This document shows, in pieces, positions 51,690 through 59,856 of a stretch of DNA of 64,000 nucleotides. This stretch comes from Parabacteroides goldsteinii (lineage in GTDB: Bacteria; Bacteroidota; Bacteroidia; Bacteroidales; Tannerellaceae). Every line of letters starts with the position of its first letter. Position 1 is the first letter of the stretch. A program made the translations under genes and the position numbers. The stretch covers positions 62,001-126,000 of the forward strand of contig NZ_JADNBB010000013.1 in assembly GCF_015550595.1 (NCBI RefSeq), written 5' to 3'. A model generated the notes under the pieces. That model was not told the DNA's origin. It did not search any database and saw nothing but the letters and a program-made list of their open reading frames with translations.

Positions 51690-52168
51690 TTCATTGCTTT
51701 TATTATTTTGGGTAAGTCTTTTAAGCCTTCAGAGTCTCCGCTATAACTAATCCTCTTTATTTTTCCCTCTTCCTCTGTTTCGATATAAAAGTCTACTTTA
51801 GCTGTCTTTTTACCAAATGAACCTTTGCAAAGATCATAGATATAATTTGATAATACATTTAAAGAGATAGAAACAATTGATGGGTTTTCTGTTAATAGTG
51901 AAAGGCTAAAAAAGATTGCAGGTAGATAAATATCTGCATTTTTTCTAGTTCGATAGAGTTCAGTATCATTTCCTAATACAGTAATATCAAGGTTTTCCTT
52001 CCTGAAAATTTTGTTTAAATCGAGCATGCTATCTGTAAAAACAAAATCTTCTTTCCGCTTTACTTCTTCAATATTCTCTGGAAAGAAAGTTAATGTACTT
52101 GGGAGTATTAAATTCAACTCTTCAAGTTTAGCCTGCAAATTAATATCTTCAATTTTATAATCCATCAT
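51686..52168 (-). CDS. Hypothetical protein, first of an unknown two-gene operon
   Basis: 160 residues. Helical N-terminus, then DIYLPAIFFSLSLLTENPSIVSISLNVLSNYIYDLCKG, then VDFYIETEEEGKIKRISYSGDSEGLKDLPKIIKAMK. The last strand-strand-(G-D-x-E-G-L)-helix pattern recalls effector-associated constant components of conflict systems, but the similarity is only impressionistic. Preceded by a TATTTTTG -7 box and a nested inverted repeat, so the pair has its own control. Confidence 0.6.
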   Translation of the reverse strand: MMDYKIEDINLQAKLEELNLILPSTLTFFPENIEEVKRKEDFVFTDSMLDLNKIFRKENLDITVLGNDTELYRTRKNADIYLPAIFFSLSLLTENPSIVSISLNVLSNYIYDLCKGSFGKKTAKVDFYIETEEEGKIKRISYSGDSEGLKDLPKIIKAMK

Positions 52169-52188
52169 TTATTTATTTTTAAAACACC

Positions 52189-52292
52189 ATTAGCAAAAGA
52201 CTTGAATATTGACTCAAAAACTATTTCAGTATGTTAATGCGTTTTTAAAACATCATTTTACTGAAACTACTTTCAAGTCATTAGCAAAAATA
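52189..52292 (-). promoter_or_regulatory. Promoter and nested inverted repeats of the unknown operon
   Basis: -7 box TATTTTTG (52292-52285, minus). The leader contains GACTTGAA/TTCAAGTC (52199-52206 with 52272-52279) enclosing TTTCAGTA/TACTGAAA (52224-52231 with 52259-52266). ATTAGCAAAA flanks the structure as a direct repeat (52189 and 52280). The remainder of 52169-52555 holds only the integrase terminator. Confidence 0.55.
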
Positions 52293-52473
52293 CGAATAAT
52301 ATGTTTACCATTGTAATTGGTCGTTTAAAAACTTTCTGATAAAATATCTGAAATGTCTTGAAAGTAAAGAGTGAGTTTGGAAGAAGTTGGGGATTTCTAT
52401 TGATGAGTAGGATTAAGTTGAGTAATTTTTCTTTCATTGGAAACACGACTTCGGAGTGCTTTTCTAAAAAGGT

Positions 52474-52509
52474 TCAGAGCTGCTGGGATAAATCTCAGCA
52501 GCTCTGAAC
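52474..52509 (-). terminator. Terminator of the integrase gene
   Basis: TTCAGAGCTGCTG (52474-52486) pairs perfectly over 13 bases with 52497-52509; the minus strand continues CCTTTTTAG. It lies 47 bases past the integrase stop. Confidence 0.85.
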
Positions 52510-52555
52510 ACACCTTGCTGTTATCTGACGATAACTAATTTCAGTAACCTGAAAT

Positions 52556-53767
52556 TCATTTAGCAATATCTAGCTTTTGTGCTAACATTTCCATATCATT
52601 GCTAACCTTTACATCGGTGATCCTCGCATATATTTGAGTGGCTCTGATATTGGTATGACCTAAGATTTTGGAAACAGTTTCGATAGGTACACCATTGCTT
52701 ATCAGCACCGAAGTCGCACAAGAATGACGCGCAACATGAAAGGTCAGGTTCTTATTTATACCGCAAATGGAAGCAATTTCTTTCAAATAATCGTTTACTT
52801 TTTGGTTACTTATAATCGGTAAAATCATTCCGTTTGGCAACTTGTCTTTGTATTTTTCAAGGATAGCTTTCGGTATTTCGAGTAGCCGAACATTGGAAGT
52901 TACATTCGTTTTGTGTCGTTTGGTCATTATCCACAAATTGCCATCGAATGAGATACGAATATTATCTTTGGTAAGCTCACATACATCAATGTATGAAAGT
53001 GCCGTATAGCAACTGAAAATGAATAGATCCCGTACATGTTCCAGCCTTTTAGAAGCAAACTTCTTATTATAAATGGTGGTTATCTCTTCCATTGTAAGAT
53101 AATCCCTGTCTGTTTGCTCAAACCGTACCTTATAATTCCCGAAAGGATCAGCAGTAACCAACCCAGTGTTCTTTGCGAAGTTCACAACGGTTCTAAAGCG
53201 TTGTACAAACTTCATCGCTGTGTTGTGGGTACATTCGTGATGGTTCTTAATATACAGCAGGAAGTTATCAATGAACACCACGTTTATTTCTTTGATAAGC
53301 ATATCCGAAACTGAATACTTGAACTTCATAAACTCTATAAGACGTTTCTTTGTCAGTTCGTAACGGGAATAAGTTTTATCTGCCGTATTCATCTTTACCT
53401 TCTGCAAGTATTGTTCATTGTGCATTTCAAAGAACTCTATTAAGGTTTTACCCCGTTCAATCTTACCTAAAAAGGCGTTTTTTACCCGTTCAGAGGTCAC
53501 ATAACCGTCTTGTTCCAACAAAGCATGATAATGTTGGTGTACGGTGCTGCGGATGCTATCTAACATGGTGTTGATACTTATTGCTTCGGCGCTTCTCCCT
53601 GCTGCCTTTCCTGCGCTGACGCTCCAATTAGCGGGATTTATCTCCATTTGGGTGTTGAACTGCGACACAATTTGGTCGATGGTTATGCGTGCGATGATTG
53701 GTGCATTGCCGTTCTTCTTTGCTGCATTTCGTTTTACGAAAAATAATAGTTTGAAAGTTGTTCTCAT
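52556..53767 (-). CDS. Tyrosine recombinase / integrase of a mobile element
   Basis: 403 residues, the Bacteroides element type. The arm-binding domain is at the N-terminus (KRNAAKKNGNAPIIARITIDQ..QFNTQMEINPANW), the SAM-like core-binding domain at about 95-200, then the catalytic domain with Arg in FIFSCYTALSYIDVCELTKDNI (Arg of the box region is less obvious), Lys in TKRHKT, and HVARHSCATSVLISNGVPIETVSKILGHTNIRATQIYARI with His-x2-Arg, His and the Tyr nucleophile. Ends in a strong terminator. GGTCACG-type sites lie just upstream. Confidence 0.9.
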   Translation of the reverse strand: MRTTFKLLFFVKRNAAKKNGNAPIIARITIDQIVSQFNTQMEINPANWSVSAGKAAGRSAEAISINTMLDSIRSTVHQHYHALLEQDGYVTSERVKNAFLGKIERGKTLIEFFEMHNEQYLQKVKMNTADKTYSRYELTKKRLIEFMKFKYSVSDMLIKEINVVFIDNFLLYIKNHHECTHNTAMKFVQRFRTVVNFAKNTGLVTADPFGNYKVRFEQTDRDYLTMEEITTIYNKKFASKRLEHVRDLFIFSCYTALSYIDVCELTKDNIRISFDGNLWIMTKRHKTNVTSNVRLLEIPKAILEKYKDKLPNGMILPIISNQKVNDYLKEIASICGINKNLTFHVARHSCATSVLISNGVPIETVSKILGHTNIRATQIYARITDVKVSNDMEMLAQKLDIAK

Positions 53768-53836
53768 AATCTCATTTTTTTAATTGCAAAATTACTTTGA
53801 TTGATTGAAAATGAGACATTTGCAGCCAAGACAAAT

Positions 53837-53954
53837 GTGGACAGAGGTTAGCCAATTTTGGACATTCCGTGACCTGTTTTTCTGGAATTTGGATTGGTCA
53901 CGAATTGGTCATAGAAGTGTGTCTTTTCGTGACCTTTTCGTGTCTTTGGTCACG
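53837..53954. repeat. Integrase-proximal GGTCACG repeats
   Basis: CGTGACC at 53868 and 53928, its complement GGTCACG at 53896 and 53948, and variant GGTCATA at 53907, all within 90 bases between the integrase start and the 13-base repeat. GTGGACAG at 53837-53844 reappears inverted at the other end of the element. Likely arm-type or excisionase sites. The rest of 53768-54214 holds a terminator, the right repeat and a promoter. Confidence 0.6.
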
Positions 53955-53972
53955 GACATTATACAAAGAAAA

Positions 53973-54004
53973 AACTCCTGCAATACCTTGATATTGTAGG
54001 AGTT
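53973..54004 (-). terminator. Terminator beside the right repeat
   Basis: AACTCCTGCAATA/TATTGTAGGAGTT (53973-53985 with 53992-54004), 12 pairs plus one G-U, followed by six U on the minus strand. Confidence 0.75.
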
Positions 54005-54038
54005 GTCTTCTTTAAGTCTTGTTTTGACTTGTCTTTCA

Positions 54039-54051
54039 GTGATCCGCCTGG
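54039..54051. other. Right candidate attachment site
   Basis: GTGATCCGCCTGG, the second copy of the 45404 repeat, extended here by GATTC. On the minus strand it reads GAATCCCAGGCGGATCAC, very like a tRNA T-arm and acceptor 3' half, but no full tRNA adjoins it. Confidence 0.5.
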
Positions 54052-54181
54052 GATTCTCCTAAGAGAGTTACCACGCTGATTTTTAAAACTTTATATTTTC
54101 AGCTTCAAGCATATCCCATGAATTATCCCACTAATTTGCTACGTGCTTTTGCGGTAGTTTGCTCATGGAGAATACTAAGGG

Positions 54182-54212
54182 CAAAGATAGTCAATTTATT
54201 TAATACATTCAA
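54182..54212 (-). promoter_or_regulatory. Minus-strand promoter aimed at the right repeat
   Basis: TTG (54212-54210), 20 bases, TATCTTTG (54189-54182). The RNA would cross the 13-base repeat and stop at the terminator 53973-54004, the layout expected if a tRNA-like gene once lay here. Confidence 0.6.
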
Positions 54213-54214
54213 TT

Positions 54215-57200
54215 TTAAATATGAGAATTACGTATATCATCAACAGATGTATTGTTACAACAATTATTATACCAATCCGTTGCAAGGGCTTTTAAATTCT
54301 TTCCTTTCCTTTTTATGTCCATTTTTGATAAAAATGTAACTGTGCATGATAGTAGGTCCATATCAATCTCTTCGACGAATAATCGTTTATACACATCTAT
54401 AATCATATTCTTACGCAAAGTTACCACCTCTATATCTTTTTCAAATAATGATTTTTTTTGTATCTGTTCTGATATATTTACTATTAAATTTTTAGATTTT
54501 GCACTTTCTTTTATTTTTATTGTAAATTCATTTGAGAATACGAGATCATATATTTCAATGAGTTTGTTCTCATTTTTATAACAATCACATCCTATATAGA
54601 AACTGTTATCATCATCAGTTGTCATGTTGTATTCTTGGAAATTTACTTTTATTTTATTCTCAACTAAAGAAAGTCTAAGTATAAATAATTCTTTTAGAAA
54701 GAGTGCGTTTCTTCCTAGAAAATAATACAACTCGTTGAGTCTAATAATTTTCATTTTCGCCTTACTCCTTTTCAATCTTCCAATATAGGCTAGAGCCTGT
54801 TTATTTAATATATTATTGGCATTCCCTGTTAGAGTAAAATCTTTTAAAAATCCCTTATCTTTATATTTGAGACTTACTATTCTTTCTCTAGCAACATCTA
54901 ATTGAACATAAGATGCTGGAAAATTATATAGAACATTAGCCTTTATATGAACATCATCATTAACAATACCTTTATATTTTCCTGCAATTTTAATCCCTTC
55001 ATTCATAATTATTGCACGATCATTTCCTTGAAAATCTACTATAACTCCATATTTATACTTCGTTATTCCTTCTTCTATTTTCTCAAAAGGCAAATCTACT
55101 ATTTCGTCTTCTTCAAATGGAATAAATAGGATATCTTTTTTAGATTTATATGATTCAAATAGATTATTAGGAGCAATTTCTAATAGTTTATTGTTGATTT
55201 CATCATCTATGACAATTTTTAAACTAGGATTTAAGACTGTATTAGTTACATATCTGATTATGTTATTAAAAGCAAATTTATTTTTGTCATCTTCATACAA
55301 AGTGATTTCTGTACCAGCCGTTTGAATCGGGGCTTTTTTAACAAAAAAACATCCTTCATAGTTTGGTATATGAAGATCTATCCCTTCTTTATCCTCTTCA
55401 ATACTTTTAGTTAAAACAGACACCTCTTTACAAGCTAAAAAAACAGAAAGAAATCCAATCCCAAAATTACTAATAGGTTTTGATTTTATATCTATATCTT
55501 CCAACAACTCTTCATAATCGTCAGATGTATAATAGCTTCGACCTATGCTTGTAAAATATCGTTCAATTTTATATAAATCCATTCCTATTCCGTTATCTCT
55601 TATTTTTATACATTTAATATTTTTCCCATTGTTTTGTACTTCTGTGAATAAGATATATACAGAGTCGTCAAAAATATCATGTGTAATCTTCTTTCTTAAT
55701 GAAATAGCATCGATTGAATTTTGTATTAATTCTCTTATAAAAACCTCTTTTTGTTTATACAAGTGCTCACCTGTAAGTAGAGGTAATAATTTAGGGATGT
55801 ATGCTTCAAAATTATAATTATCTAGATCGTACCCGAATTTTTCAACTTTTGGTCTGATATAATATAACTTTAATCCTATTTCTTTAAAAGCATCTTCGAT
55901 TTTTAATATGCGATCTTCAAAGTTTTTTATAATTAGCACTACCGCTTTGTGTACCGTAGGTTCTTTACACTTTAAATTAACAATAGCACTTCTTCGGTCT
56001 GAATCTCCTACAAAATTTATAGATGCTATAGGAATGTTTATATGAAAATGATTCTCTTCTAACTTAAAATTAACTTTATTCTTAATACCCTCATTTTTAA
56101 AATAAAATTCCCCATACCTACTCAATGCTAAATATAAATCAACAAAATGTATCGAAGATATTATATAAGAAGTTGTTTTTTTTAGTCTAAAAAAGGATTC
56201 ATTTTCAAAAAAAAGCTTGAATTTTTTATTGTAGTTATCGCTTCTAATTATTTCCATCAATTCGCATAAGCTTTTCATGTACTCTTCATCATTAATAATA
56301 TTGCTTAGATGTTCTTTTACAGCAATAAGCATTGTGTTATTATTCTCGCCTCCTATTTTATTGTTAAAGGCTAAGATGCGATAGTGAATGCACAAAAGCA
56401 TAATGTAGATAATCTCACTTTTTTGAGTTAGAAATTTTCTGGTATCATTAAATACAGTGAGTGTACTACTTACATAACTAATGATATTATTGATATTGGC
56501 ATAATATGATATGTTATCATTTTCTTGTATATCATAAATATATTTGTTATATAAATTGTTATTTTTAACTTTTAATATATCTAACAATTCAACATATCCA
56601 ATAGATGGCGTTTCTTGTGGTGGAACAGATATTGGAATTGTACTTTGACATTCCATTCCTATATATGAATATTTAGTTACCAAAGCGTCTGTTACTTCGT
56701 TTAAAGAGTGAACTTCAACAACTTCAAATGATTTTTCTCCTCTATCTGACCCAATGGTTCCTGCTGAAAAAACATGCATAATCTTATTAGGATTGTTGTA
56801 AAACTTATTGGTCACAATTGGTCGAGCTATTGAGGCATGTTTATGCCCATGTAAAATTATGGATACATTATTAGCAAAAAAATAATCAACAACAGCAGCA
56901 AAATTGCGTATCATGCTACTATCACCATATTTATTATATATTTCAGGAAAAGGATATATATGATGATGAAAAGCAACAATAACTCTATAACTTTCTATAT
57001 CAGTAATATTTTGCAGTAAATTATCAAATGTATCAGTTAGCTGTTCCATTGATATTTCCCCATAATCATCAAATTCATATTTGGATGACAGAAGTAATGA
57101 TTTTATTTCATTTTCCCTCTCTGTTCCCAGTGCTAAAGATGAAAGATTTAGCTTGTCAATCCATTGCCGATCCTGATTTGTTATTTGTTGGACTAAAGCA

Positions 57201-57658
57201 CAAGAATTCAATCCTATTATTACTATTTTTTTATCATATTCAATTCTAGTTGTTGACAAATGAATAGGATCATATAAAATTTCGTATCTATCTAATGTAT
57301 AAAATGAAATTAGAAATTTCTTATATAAAGAATATATATCTTTATCATCATTTCTGATTATATCATGATTGCCAGGAACAAAGATAAAATCGTTTTCTGT
57401 TATAATTTTGTTATTTCCAAGAGATAGTTTATTTAGTCTTGTCATTAGCTTTTTGAAAAAGCCAATTGCTAATTCTAATATTTTTTCTCTATCTAGAGTT
57501 TTTCCATAAAAAATATCGCCAGAACAAATTATGTAGTCTATATACTGTTCGTTCTCCTTTAAATCATTGCATATGTTGATATGGAAACTTTCAACGCCTG
57601 AGTTGTCCAATTCACCAAAGTGAAGATCTGATATATGTAGACAAGATATTGTGCCCAT
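54215..57658 (-). CDS. Metallophosphoesterase-GHKL (Hsp90-like) ATPase fusion protein
   Basis: 1147 residues from ATG 57658 (MGTISCLHISDLHFGE); a longer frame would begin in the -7 box. Residues 1-320 are a calcineurin-like phosphoesterase with every metal motif: DLHFG, SGDIFYG, VPGNHD, FHHHIYP, HGHKHA. A helical middle follows. From about 640 comes a GHKL ATPase of Hsp90 order: FIRELIQNSIDAISLR, IRDNGIGMD, FTSIGRSYY, SNFGIGFLSVFLA, TAGTEITLYED. The last 250 residues are unassigned. No membrane helix or signal. Single gene with its own promoter, placed between integrase and mobilisation genes. Fits a conflict or defence cargo gene; function unproven. Confidence 0.85.
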   Translation of the reverse strand: MGTISCLHISDLHFGELDNSGVESFHINICNDLKENEQYIDYIICSGDIFYGKTLDREKILELAIGFFKKLMTRLNKLSLGNNKIITENDFIFVPGNHDIIRNDDKDIYSLYKKFLISFYTLDRYEILYDPIHLSTTRIEYDKKIVIIGLNSCALVQQITNQDRQWIDKLNLSSLALGTERENEIKSLLLSSKYEFDDYGEISMEQLTDTFDNLLQNITDIESYRVIVAFHHHIYPFPEIYNKYGDSSMIRNFAAVVDYFFANNVSIILHGHKHASIARPIVTNKFYNNPNKIMHVFSAGTIGSDRGEKSFEVVEVHSLNEVTDALVTKYSYIGMECQSTIPISVPPQETPSIGYVELLDILKVKNNNLYNKYIYDIQENDNISYYANINNIISYVSSTLTVFNDTRKFLTQKSEIIYIMLLCIHYRILAFNNKIGGENNNTMLIAVKEHLSNIINDEEYMKSLCELMEIIRSDNYNKKFKLFFENESFFRLKKTTSYIISSIHFVDLYLALSRYGEFYFKNEGIKNKVNFKLEENHFHINIPIASINFVGDSDRRSAIVNLKCKEPTVHKAVVLIIKNFEDRILKIEDAFKEIGLKLYYIRPKVEKFGYDLDNYNFEAYIPKLLPLLTGEHLYKQKEVFIRELIQNSIDAISLRKKITHDIFDDSVYILFTEVQNNGKNIKCIKIRDNGIGMDLYKIERYFTSIGRSYYTSDDYEELLEDIDIKSKPISNFGIGFLSVFLACKEVSVLTKSIEEDKEGIDLHIPNYEGCFFVKKAPIQTAGTEITLYEDDKNKFAFNNIIRYVTNTVLNPSLKIVIDDEINNKLLEIAPNNLFESYKSKKDILFIPFEEDEIVDLPFEKIEEGITKYKYGVIVDFQGNDRAIIMNEGIKIAGKYKGIVNDDVHIKANVLYNFPASYVQLDVARERIVSLKYKDKGFLKDFTLTGNANNILNKQALAYIGRLKRSKAKMKIIRLNELYYFLGRNALFLKELFILRLSLVENKIKVNFQEYNMTTDDDNSFYIGCDCYKNENKLIEIYDLVFSNEFTIKIKESAKSKNLIVNISEQIQKKSLFEKDIEVVTLRKNMIIDVYKRLFVEEIDMDLLSCTVTFLSKMDIKRKGKNLKALATDWYNNCCNNTSVDDIRNSHI

Positions 57659-57691
57659 TTCTGTAAAATTGATTATTAAAACTTTCAAATA

Positions 57692-57699
57692 CAAAGATA
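57692..57699 (-). promoter_or_regulatory. -7 box of the metallophosphoesterase-GHKL gene
   Basis: TATCTTTG on the minus strand, 33 bases before ATG 57658. It overlaps an upstream in-frame ATG (57694), ruling that out as start. Confidence 0.6.
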
Positions 57700-57778
57700 G
57701 AAATAATTGTTATTTTTAGAAAATTTTCTTTATGTTGCTTTTCTTTGTTGATTTTGTTGCATCAAAGCTATTAGAACT

Positions 57779-58564
57779 TTACAGCTTTCGTCCTTTTTTC
57801 TTTTGAATTCTTAATTTGGCCATTTTTTCTTTAAAACAGAATGGAAACTCAACTTCCAGCACAAGAGAGGTAAAAGGATCAAAATTCTGTTCTCGTAATT
57901 TAAGTTGTTCGGAGATTGAACCGTTCTTCATCGTATTGTGATAGTCGAATGATTCCGGTTGTTGACGGTCGTAGTCAAATAGTTTATCAAAACCTTGTTC
58001 CGCTTGTTGGAATAGGTTTACACGATCAAAGCCACCTTTAATTATTCCGTTCTTAGTGTTCTTATGATTGGTAAGTGGTGACGACTTCTTTTTATTGGTT
58101 TGGTCTTTCCGGCTCACAATCAAATGACAGTGCATATTCAATTCATTATCTGAACGGTTACGATCAAAATGAATTTTGCCATAAAACTTTATATCCGAAG
58201 CAGATAGTTCTTTATTGAAGTTCTTGGCATATTCAGGAATAAATACTTTACGAATATATCTTTTCATTGCTTCGGCTTGTTCCTGTTCTGTATTACCCAT
58301 TGCTCTAAGTTCTTTTTCCGATGGGCAGACATGGATAGCGTAGAACTTAGCATCTGTTTTTAGAAGTTGTCCGATATTGGTATCTATATCTTTTATGACC
58401 TTTGATTTATAGATGTCATCCTCCGTCAGATTGAAAAATCCATCAATATAGGTTCCTTTCTCCATCCGTTCCAAATCCTCATGTTCCAAATAATTTGCTA
58501 GTTGTCGGCTACTACCAGCATTATTATATGTTCCGCTTGATGGCGGAGCAAAATCTATGTGCAT
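57779..58564 (-). CDS. DUF5712 mobilisation protein / relaxase (BfmB/BtgB-like)
   Basis: 261 residues: MHIDFAPPSSGTYNNAGSSRQLANYLEHEDLERM, then FYAIHVCPSEKELRAMG and FYGKIHFDRNRSDNELNMHCHLIVSRKDQTNKKKSSPLTNHKN. The HxD...MHCHLIVSR part matches the metal-binding HUH-type histidines of mobilisation relaxases. It would nick the element at oriT. It starts 4 bases after the BfmA/BtgA gene in the standard order. Confidence 0.82.
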   Translation of the reverse strand: MHIDFAPPSSGTYNNAGSSRQLANYLEHEDLERMEKGTYIDGFFNLTEDDIYKSKVIKDIDTNIGQLLKTDAKFYAIHVCPSEKELRAMGNTEQEQAEAMKRYIRKVFIPEYAKNFNKELSASDIKFYGKIHFDRNRSDNELNMHCHLIVSRKDQTNKKKSSPLTNHKNTKNGIIKGGFDRVNLFQQAEQGFDKLFDYDRQQPESFDYHNTMKNGSISEQLKLREQNFDPFTSLVLEVEFPFCFKEKMAKLRIQKKKGRKL

Positions 58565-58568
58565 AATC

Positions 58569-59153
58569 CTATATATTTATCAGATTGCTGATTTCGGCTT
58601 TTAGATTCTCTTTCCTTTTGCTATCCATCACCCCGCAAGCAGAAAGTTCCGAATAGAGTTGTATAAGGTGAAGTAGTTTTTTATAATCCCGTTGGTGTAT
58701 TTGATAGAGTGCATTAATCTGTTTGGACTGATTGTTTATAACATCGGCATGATTGCCGAACTGCTCACTTAACTTTTTAAGCACGGCTGTTTGTTTCTCC
58801 TGACTGGCTTCCAGTTGAGAGAGAATAAGAGTTTCCAGAGTTTTGCCGATAGCATTGAAGCGCAAAGCGATAGAATTTGTTGCCCGTATCATGGGATTCA
58901 GTTGTTCTTCCTCATAGTGACGGATAAAGCGGATAATATCATCCTGCCTCTTATTTATTTTCGCCAGTTCTGATTTTACAGATTCAGGGGCTTCGGATGG
59001 GTTGATATGTGCCTTATCTATATATCCGAATGCCAACTTTACAACTTCGCTCTTTTTCAGTGAATAGCGTTTGCATATCTTCTCTACCAAAGCTGCCGTT
59101 TCCTTGTCTATGGAAATGGTAGTGAATATCGTTTTTCGACTGCTATTTGGCAT
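58569..59153 (-). CDS. BfmA/BtgA family mobilisation protein
   Basis: 194 residues. An N-terminal ribbon-helix-helix-like segment (TIFTTISIDKETAALVEKICKRYSLKKSEVVKLAFGYI) for oriT binding is followed by long coiled-coil helices, ending QLYSELSACGVMDSKRKENLKAEI. This is the pattern of BfmA/BtgA accessory mobilisation proteins of Bacteroides. Immediately upstream lies a hairpin-rich region suited to oriT. Confidence 0.85.
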   Translation of the reverse strand: MPNSSRKTIFTTISIDKETAALVEKICKRYSLKKSEVVKLAFGYIDKAHINPSEAPESVKSELAKINKRQDDIIRFIRHYEEEQLNPMIRATNSIALRFNAIGKTLETLILSQLEASQEKQTAVLKKLSEQFGNHADVINNQSKQINALYQIHQRDYKKLLHLIQLYSELSACGVMDSKRKENLKAEISNLINI

Positions 59154-59256
59154 GGTAATTACTTTTTTATAGAAATATGAATAGATAAATGCCTGATAAT
59201 AAGCATTGAAAAGAAAATGCTTATTACAGGTGTCATTACAGCGTGTTCTTGTAATA

Positions 59257-59335
59257 CGCTAAAGCCGAAGGCTTTGCCCCGCAGGGCAAGAGGGAAGAAC
59301 AGGACTTGTCCAGTTCCCTCTTGCTCGATTTAGCG
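59257..59335. other. Candidate origin of transfer (oriT)
   Basis: Outer inverted repeat CGCTAAA/TTTAGCG (59257-59263 with 59329-59335) encloses three hairpins: AAAGCC/GGCTTT (59261-59275), GCCC/GGGC (59276-59287) and the 11-base GCAAGAGGGAA/TTCCCTCTTGC (59286-59296 with 59314-59324). It is GC-rich against an AT-rich background and directly precedes the mobilisation genes. Confidence 0.6.
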
Positions 59336-59437
59336 AAACGGGCTGAACCGATAGGTGAGGCAGTTTGTGTTAAATCGTGGTGGTGGCACAGAGGAATAGC
59401 CTGAACACAGGCTTCTTTTCTCTGCTACTTTTTGCTA

Positions 59438-59770
59438 TCAGGGCTGGTTTGCTAACTGATTGGCTTTTTCAAACTGCTTGTAGGTTTGAAAATCAGCATA
59501 TTCGCGAACGAAAGCCCGAATATCACTTGCTCTGTAGTATGTTTTCCGTCCAATGGTAAAGTAGGGAAGTACACCTTTTGCCCGATAGCGTTGTAGGGTT
59601 CTGAAAGATGCTTTCAACAGAAAGGCTAAGTCTTGATTATCCAACAGCCTTTCGTTTTCATCGAATACAGTATCGGTATTGACAAGAGATTTCAAGTCTT
59701 GCCCGATTTCGGTGAGTTTTTTGGATAGCTTCTCCATCCACTTCTCGAAGTTTTCGTTGTCTATATACAT
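59438..59770 (-). CDS. Helix-turn-helix (excisionase-like) element protein
   Basis: 110 residues with LLDNQDLAFLLKASFRTLQRYRAKGVLPYFTIGRKTYYRASDIRAFV, the MerR/excisionase-type winged helix (HTH_17) common beside Bacteroides element mobilisation genes. A charged N-terminal helix precedes it. Probably a recombination directionality factor or regulator of mobilisation. Confidence 0.82.
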   Translation of the reverse strand: MYIDNENFEKWMEKLSKKLTEIGQDLKSLVNTDTVFDENERLLDNQDLAFLLKASFRTLQRYRAKGVLPYFTIGRKTYYRASDIRAFVREYADFQTYKQFEKANQLANQP

Positions 59771-59856
59771 TTTGCTTCAATTTTAAGTTCAACATTATTA
59801 TTATCAATCGATTGATGAAGCAAATTTCGGAAGAACAATGCAAATAAGTGTCTGAT

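Larger units (their letters stand above)
45404..54051. mobile_element. Candidate integrated element bounded by a 13-base repeat
   Basis: Bounded by exact direct repeats of GTGATCCGCCTGG, each flanked on the same side by a terminator hairpin. A tyrosine integrase lies at the right end. CTGTCCAC near the left end (45503-45510) is the inverse of GTGGACAG near the right end (53837-53844), and GTCACG occurs inside both. Content: DUF1016 nuclease, aminotransferase, MocR regulator, RteC protein, two unknown genes, integrase. No relaxase inside. Alternatively the integrase belongs with the mobilisation genes at 57779-60478 and the borders lie elsewhere. Confidence 0.5.

Noticed and set aside
54039-54115. 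Complete tRNA gene at the right repeat
   Set aside because: Only the 3' 18 bases resemble a tRNA; the rest cannot form D- and anticodon arms.
59377-59559. 60-residue plus-strand frame near oriT
   Set aside because: Overlaps the helix-turn-helix gene in antisense and lacks any start signal.
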